Shown piece after piece: positions 12,937-17,313 of a stretch of 17,313 bases of DNA. Source of the stretch: DATGWF01 sp035299585 (GTDB lineage: Bacteria; Actinomycetota; Actinomycetes; Actinomycetales; Microbacteriaceae); assembly GCA_035299585.1 (NCBI GenBank), contig DATGWF010000026.1, forward strand, positions 1 through 17,313, written 5' to 3'. Made by a program: the position numbers and the translations under genes. Each line of letters starts with the position of its first letter. Positions within the stretch are counted from its first letter, which is position 1. A model generated the notes under the pieces. The model was not told the DNA's origin. It saw only the letters and a list, made by a program, of their open reading frames with translations, and did no database searches.

Positions 12937-13944
12937 ATGCGAATTGGAGTCATCGGCGCCGGTGCAATGGGGGGTCTGCTGGCGGCTCGGCTCAGTGATG
13001 CGGGACACGCGGTGCAGGTCGTCGCTCGGGGAACTCACCGGGACGCGATTGCGGAAAATGGCCTGCGACTCCGCGGCGCTTTCGGCGAGGTGACCTGTCG
13101 CCCGCGAGTTGTCGATGCCCTCGATTCTGTCGAGCTCGTGCTCGTGTGCGTCAAGCTGCACGACTCCGAAGCCGCTCTCCGGGCACATGCTGCGGGAATC
13201 GGCACCGCACCGGTCGTCCTGATTCAAAACGGCGTCGAGGGCTTCGCACTCGCTCGAAGTATCCTCCCCCAGGCCCCGCTTTTCGGCGGAATCTCGCTGA
13301 TTGCCGCAAACTTCACCGAGCCCGGCCTGGTGACCGTGACGAACCCCGGGCCCGTGCTCGTCGGCCGAGGGTACGGTCCTGCGGACGCCGAGACCGAAGC
13401 AATCGCGGGCGTTCTGGCTGACGCCGTACCCGCACGTGCGATTGCGAACTTCGAGGGCGCCACCTGGACCAAGCTCGTCTTCAATATGGCCAACGCCATT
13501 CCGGCCATCACCGGTCTCAGCGTCCAGCAGGTGGGTGCGCATCCCTGGCTCGCTCGCGTGCCGGCCGCGGCAATGCGTGAGGCCGCTCGGGTTGGCCTCG
13601 CGCGCGGCGTGCAGTTTGGGAAGCTCGAGGGAATCAGCCCAGACGTCATCACCTCGATTGCCGAACAGCCCGCTCGAGAGACGGTTCCCTTCGTTCGTGC
13701 TTCCGCTGGAGACATGGGTGACACCCCCAACCTCGCATCAATGCTGCAGAGCGTCCGCCGCGGGCGTCCAACCGAGGTCGACTTCCTGAACGGTGCGGTC
13801 GTTCGCTTCGGCAGTGAGCGGGGCGTCCCGACCCCGGTCAACGCTGTCTTGACGAAGATGGTTCACCGCGTTGAACGCACCGGCCGGGCCTTCGCTCCCA
13901 ATCGACTGCGAGTGGCACTGTGGCGCAGCGGAGTGTGGCTGTAG
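12937..13944 (+). CDS. Ketopantoate reductase family protein (2-dehydropantoate 2-reductase)
   Basis: An NADPH-dependent reductase expected to convert 2-dehydropantoate to pantoate for coenzyme A synthesis. The 335 residues hold an N-terminal Rossmann fold with GAGAMG (7-12), the strand-end CVKL (71-74) and QNGVE (97-101). The C-terminal helical domain has the family's catalytic Lys at 179 with Asn183 (TWTKLVFNMANA), Ser268 in SML and Glu280 in TEVDFLNG. All key positions are kept, so it should be active. PanE paralogues acting on other keto acids are common and no other pantothenate gene is present, so I leave the symbol blank. It is the first gene of a plus-strand pair; mutY begins inside its last 25 bases. 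Confidence 0.88.
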   Translation: MRIGVIGAGAMGGLLAARLSDAGHAVQVVARGTHRDAIAENGLRLRGAFGEVTCRPRVVDALDSVELVLVCVKLHDSEAALRAHAAGIGTAPVVLIQNGVEGFALARSILPQAPLFGGISLIAANFTEPGLVTVTNPGPVLVGRGYGPADAETEAIAGVLADAVPARAIANFEGATWTKLVFNMANAIPAITGLSVQQVGAHPWLARVPAAAMREAARVGLARGVQFGKLEGISPDVITSIAEQPARETVPFVRASAGDMGDTPNLASMLQSVRRGRPTEVDFLNGAVVRFGSERGVPTPVNAVLTKMVHRVERTGRAFAPNRLRVALWRSGVWL

Positions 13945-14831
13945 CCGTGGACGCCCACACCGAGCGCTTCACCTCGCGGATCATCGATTGGTACGAGGTT
14001 GCCGGTCGCGACCTGCCATGGCGAGCTGAAGACTTCACGCCCTGGGGCATCCTGGTGAGCGAATTCATGCTGCAACAGACACAGGTCGACCGCGTGATAC
14101 CCAAGCTGACCGCCTGGCTCGAACGTTGGCCCACACCGAAGGCGCTCGCCGGTGACAGCCCGGCCGAAGCGGTACGCATGTGGGACCGCCTCGGCTATCC
14201 CCGCCGAGCGCTTTGGCTGCATCAAGCCGCGGTCGAAATCACCGAGCGACACGGTGGAGTCGTGCCCAACGACGTCGACACGTTGCTCGGGCTCAAGGGT
14301 GTTGGCCCTTACACCGCTCGAGCGATTGCAGCGTTTGCGTACGCCGTGCGCGAGCCGGTCGTCGATACCAATACTCGCCGCGTCATAGCCCGCGCCATCG
14401 ACGGCGTCGCCTCGGCCGGAATGCCGAACGAGCGCATTGATCTGCCCGCGATGGCCCGGCTTCTCCCCCTCGACGAAGCGAAGGCGCAAGCCTTCAATGC
14501 CGGCATCATGGAGCTCGGGGCGACCGTGTGCGTTGCTCGCTCCCCCAAGTGCGAATCGTGTCCGGTCGCCCGGCAGTGCGCATGGCGAGCGGCCGGATAC
14601 CCCGACAACGCCCCCGCGAAACGACCGCGCCAGGCGAAGTTTGAGGGAAGCGATCGGCAGGTGCGCGGCATCGTTCTTGGGGCGCTGCGCAATGCCCCGG
14701 GGCCGCTTGCTGAGTCAGCGGTTGGGGGATTTTGGGACGACCCGGCCCAGCTCGGGCGCGCGCTCGACAGCCTGTTGCGTGATGAGCTGATCGAACTCAC
14801 CCCACGAGGTTTTGTGCTCGTCGGGGATTAG
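13920..14831 (+). CDS. mutY: A/G-specific adenine DNA glycosylase
   Basis: Removes adenine mispaired with 8-oxoguanine. The catalytic Glu is at 48 in SEFMLQQTQV, the helix-hairpin-helix at about 122-135 (LLGLKGVGPYTARA), and the catalytic Asp at 149 in VVDTNT. A [4Fe-4S] site is formed by C204, C211, C214 and C220, with the expected 6-2-5 spacing. At 303 residues it matches short actinobacterial MutY proteins and lacks the full C-terminal NUDIX-like domain of E. coli MutY. The start is uncertain: GTG at 13920 overlaps panE by 25 bases and has a weak GAG upstream. GTG at 13935 or 13947, the latter two bases after the panE stop, is also possible, and the first 15 residues are not conserved. The stop overlaps that of rbfA on the other strand in TTAG. 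Confidence 0.94.
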   Translation: MAQRSVAVAVDAHTERFTSRIIDWYEVAGRDLPWRAEDFTPWGILVSEFMLQQTQVDRVIPKLTAWLERWPTPKALAGDSPAEAVRMWDRLGYPRRALWLHQAAVEITERHGGVVPNDVDTLLGLKGVGPYTARAIAAFAYAVREPVVDTNTRRVIARAIDGVASAGMPNERIDLPAMARLLPLDEAKAQAFNAGIMELGATVCVARSPKCESCPVARQCAWRAAGYPDNAPAKRPRQAKFEGSDRQVRGIVLGALRNAPGPLAESAVGGFWDDPAQLGRALDSLLRDELIELTPRGFVLVGD

Positions 14832-15262
14832 TCTTCGACAGGCTCCGAAGGCTTGACGTACGGGTCGGCATCGCCGGCGTAATCCGCGTTCGCGGCGATG
14901 CGCTGCACCTCGGCGTCGCGCTCGCGAGCCTCGCGCAGAAGGTCCTCGAGGTGAGCAGCATCCTCCGGCAGTGCGTCCAACACAAATTCGAGCGTCGGGG
15001 TGAGCCGAGTGTTGATTCCTCGGCCCACCTCCGTGCGCAACATTCCCGTCGCCGCCTTGAGCGCCTCGGCAGTGCCAGCGCGCTCTTCCTGCGAGCCATA
15101 GACCGTATAGAACACGGTCGCGTGCTGCAGGTCGCCCGTGACCCGCACCTCGGTAATCGTTGCGAAACCCATTCGCGGGTCGCGCAGACCCTTGTCGAGC
15201 CGAACGGCAATGATTTCCTTGATGCGGTCCGCGAGCTTGCGGGCGCGTGCGACGTCAGCCAT
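14828..15262 (-). CDS. rbfA: 30S ribosome-binding factor A
   Basis: Binds the immature small ribosomal subunit and helps mature the 16S rRNA 5' end. The 144 residues show the KH-like RbfA fold: an N-terminal RARKLADRIKEIIAVRL helix (6-22), DPRMGFATITEVRVTGDL (28-45), and the ATVFYTVYG strand region (48-56). An acidic tail after residue 105 is typical of actinobacterial members. It starts 8 bp after infB, and its AGGAG site includes bases of the infB stop codon, so the two are translationally coupled. It ends in a 4-base overlap with convergent mutY. Confidence 0.95.
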   Translation of the reverse strand: MADVARARKLADRIKEIIAVRLDKGLRDPRMGFATITEVRVTGDLQHATVFYTVYGSQEERAGTAEALKAATGMLRTEVGRGINTRLTPTLEFVLDALPEDAAHLEDLLREARERDAEVQRIAANADYAGDADPYVKPSEPVED

Positions 15263-15266
15263 GGAT

Positions 15267-15273
15267 TCTCCTA
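15267..15273 (-). promoter_or_regulatory. rbfA ribosome binding site merged with the infB stop codon
   Basis: On the minus strand TAGGAGA contains the infB stop TAG as its first bases, 5 bases before the rbfA ATG. Terminating infB ribosomes would be placed to restart on rbfA. Confidence 0.75.
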
Positions 15274-17313
15274 GACGCGGGGCTTCTCGACCATTTCGAT
15301 GGTCTCGATTTCATCGCCGACCTGAATGTCGTTGAACTTGCCGAGGCCGATACCACACTCGAAGTCAGTCTTGACCTCGGTGACATCATCCTTGAATCGG
15401 CGCAGCGACTCGATGGCGAGACCATCGGCCAGCACGACGCCCTCGCGGATAACGCGCGCCTTGGCGTTGCGGGTGATCGTGCCGGAACGGACGATGACAC
15501 CGGCAATGTTGCCGAACTTCGAGGAGCGGAACACCTCGCGGATTTCGGCAACACCCGACTGGACCTCTTCGTACTCCGGCTTGAGCATGCCCTTGAGCGA
15601 TGCCTCAATGTCATCGATGGCGTTGTAGATGACCGAGTAGAAGCGAATGTCGACACCCTCGCGGGCCGCACGCTCGCGGGCCTTGACGTCCGGTCGGACG
15701 TTGAAGCCGACGATAATTGCGTTGTCGATCGTCGCGAGGTCGACGTCCGAAGCGGTGATCGCACCCACACCGCGGTGCAGGATGCGGAGCTGAACCGAGT
15801 CGTCCACCTCAATCTTGAGGAGCGACTCTTCAAGTGCCTCAACGGCACCCGAGACGTCACCCTTGATGATGAGGTTGAGCGACTCGACCTTGCCCTCTTC
15901 GAGCGCCTTGGTGAAGTCTTCGAGCGAGATGCGCTTGCGGGCCTTGGCGAGCTGAGCATTGCGCTCGGCAGCCTCGCGCTTCTCGGCAATCTGGCGTGCC
16001 GTGCGGTCTTCGTCGGTCACGAGGAAGGTATCGCCCGCGCGCGGCACGCTCGAGAGACCCTGCACCTGGACCGGACGCGACGGCGTCGCCTCGTCGACCT
16101 TGTTGCCGTTCTCGTCGTGCATGGCACGAACGCGACCGTAGGCCGTGCCCGAAACGATGGCGTCACCGACGCGCAAGGTACCCGATTGGACGAGCACGGT
16201 TGCGACCGCGCCACGGCCCTTGTCGAGCTTGGCTTCGATGGTGACACCGCGAGCATCCTTGTTCGGGTTTGCGCGCATATCGAGACCAGCGTCCGCGGTG
16301 AGCAGGACGGCGTCGAGCAGCTCGGTGATACCGGTTCCCGCGCGGGCCGAAACGTCGACGAACATGGTGTCTCCACCGTATTCCTCGGTGACCAAGCCGA
16401 ACTCGGTGAGCTGCTGACGCACCTTGGCCGGGTTGGCCTCCGGCTTGTCGACCTTGTTTACCGCGACCACGATCGGCACACCGGCCGACTGTGCGTGGTT
16501 CAGCGCTTCGATGGTCTGCGGCATGATGCCGTCGTCGGCTGCCACCACCAGAATGGCGATGTCGGTGACCTGCGCTCCACGGGCACGCATGGCCGTGAAG
16601 GCTTCGTGACCGGGGGTGTCGATGAAGGTGATGGCACGTTCGATGCCCTCATGCGTGGTGTGCACCTGGTAGGCACCGATGTGCTGGGTGATGCCGCCGG
16701 CCTCGCCCTCGACAACGTTCGCGTTGCGGATCGCGTCGAGCAAGCGGGTCTTACCGTGGTCGACGTGACCCATCACGGTGACCACGGGCGGGCGAGCCTC
16801 GAGGTCGTCGTCAGACTCGTCTTCGAGCTCGGCATCGAGATCGATGTCGAAGCCCTCGAGCAACTCTTTGTCTTCGTCCTCGGGCGACACCACCTGGACC
16901 TTGTAGCCCAGCTCCGCGCCGAGCACCTCGAAGGTGGCCTCGTCAAGCGACTCGGTCGCGGTGGCCATCTCACCGAGGTGGAACAGCACCGTCACCAGGC
17001 TCGCCGGGTTCGCGCCAATCTTCTCGGCGAAATCAGCAAGCGACGAACCGCGACGCATACGAACGACGGTGCTTCCGTCGCCGTGCGGCACGCTCACGCC
17101 ACCGAGTGACGGAGCCTCCCGCATTTCAAATTCTTGCCGCTTCGCGCGCTTCGACTTGCGAGCCTTGCTCTTGCCGCCGCCCTTACCGAAGGCACCCGCG
17201 GTGCCACCGCCGGGTCCCCGACCACGGCCACCCGCACCCGGGCGAGCCGGGCCACCGAAACCGCCGGGCGCACCTGCGCCGCCACCGGCACCGGGACGGT
17301 TGAAACCGCCACC
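15271..17313 (-). CDS. infB: Translation initiation factor IF-2, C-terminal 680 residues (N-terminus off the right edge)
   Basis: The GTPase that brings initiator tRNA to the 30S subunit and promotes subunit joining. The frame is open to the right edge. The first visible 45 residues are Gly/Arg/Pro-rich, then basic (GKGGGKSKARKSKRAKRQEFE), the actinobacterial type of N-terminal extension. Numbering the fragment from its first residue, G1 GHVDHGKT is at 182-189, G2 near GITQHIG (207-213), G3 DTPGH at 232-236 and G4 NKVDK at 286-290. The G5 region, domain II, domain III and the initiator-tRNA-binding domain IV follow and end normally in IEMVEKPRV. An acidic stretch (about 144-172) separates the IF2N-type domain from the G domain. 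An internal ATG at 17124 is unlikely to be the start because the upstream frame is clearly coding. Confidence 0.97.
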   Translation of the reverse strand, partial: GGGFNRPGAGGGAGAPGGFGGPARPGAGGRGRGPGGGTAGAFGKGGGKSKARKSKRAKRQEFEMREAPSLGGVSVPHGDGSTVVRMRRGSSLADFAEKIGANPASLVTVLFHLGEMATATESLDEATFEVLGAELGYKVQVVSPEDEDKELLEGFDIDLDAELEDESDDDLEARPPVVTVMGHVDHGKTRLLDAIRNANVVEGEAGGITQHIGAYQVHTTHEGIERAITFIDTPGHEAFTAMRARGAQVTDIAILVVAADDGIMPQTIEALNHAQSAGVPIVVAVNKVDKPEANPAKVRQQLTEFGLVTEEYGGDTMFVDVSARAGTGITELLDAVLLTADAGLDMRANPNKDARGVTIEAKLDKGRGAVATVLVQSGTLRVGDAIVSGTAYGRVRAMHDENGNKVDEATPSRPVQVQGLSSVPRAGDTFLVTDEDRTARQIAEKREAAERNAQLAKARKRISLEDFTKALEEGKVESLNLIIKGDVSGAVEALEESLLKIEVDDSVQLRILHRGVGAITASDVDLATIDNAIIVGFNVRPDVKARERAAREGVDIRFYSVIYNAIDDIEASLKGMLKPEYEEVQSGVAEIREVFRSSKFGNIAGVIVRSGTITRNAKARVIREGVVLADGLAIESLRRFKDDVTEVKTDFECGIGLGKFNDIQVGDEIETIEMVEKPRV

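Noticed and set aside
12146..13093. A 315-codon open frame on the plus strand
   Set aside because: Overlaps truB antisense and the start of the panE-like gene in a different frame. No domain is seen.
15247..17109. A 620-codon open frame on the plus strand
   Set aside because: It lies wholly antisense to infB, whose motifs are complete. Its composition (many Asp, Val, Arg) is what the antisense of a GC-rich gene gives.
17131..17313. Gly-rich low-complexity stretch considered as a separate repeat element
   Set aside because: It is in frame with infB and matches the Gly/Arg-rich N-terminal extension normal for actinobacterial IF-2.

Overview
The window is high-GC bacterial DNA with actinobacterial features: a Gly/Arg-rich N-terminal segment in IF2, several GTG starts, many 1-4 bp gene overlaps and probable leaderless promoters. 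My best guess is a member of the Microbacteriaceae; this is inferred from gene style and synteny, not from a search. It is dense chromosomal coding sequence. I count fifteen protein genes, two of them cut by the window edges. The longest gene-free stretch is 142 bp. I see no rRNA, tRNA, CRISPR array, insertion sequence, phage gene or recognisable defence island.

Region 1 (1-1697, minus) is the N-terminal part of an SNF2-type helicase. Region 2 (1840-6432, minus) is a tight run read deoC, SorC/DeoR-type regulator, Cu(I) P-type ATPase, ZIP-family metal transporter, with gaps of 9, 28 and 20 bp. A 121-bp divergent promoter region separates it from a ROK sugar kinase (6554-7486, plus). deoC, the regulator and the kinase look like a small sugar-phosphate catabolic module. 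The two metal transporters appear attached to its end and may have their own control.

Region 3 (7483-10018, minus) holds a four-TM protein of unknown function, ribF (FMN/FAD synthesis) and a CynX/NimT-like MFS transporter, joined by 4-bp and 1-bp overlaps. A stand-alone putrescine-importer-like APC permease (10110-11504, minus) follows, with a 15-bp palindrome upstream and a strong hairpin downstream.

Region 4 (11637-17313) is translation-related: infB and rbfA (minus), then truB and another small membrane protein (minus). Between rbfA and truB lie panE-like and mutY genes on the plus strand. The familiar actinobacterial order infB-rbfA-truB-ribF is therefore present but split twice, once by panE-mutY and once by the APC permease.

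I found no clear undescribed system. The points most worth a second look are two small membrane proteins overlapping truB and ribF, twin leaderless promoters with identical geometry, the palindrome in front of the permease, and the unusual active-site region of the ROK kinase.
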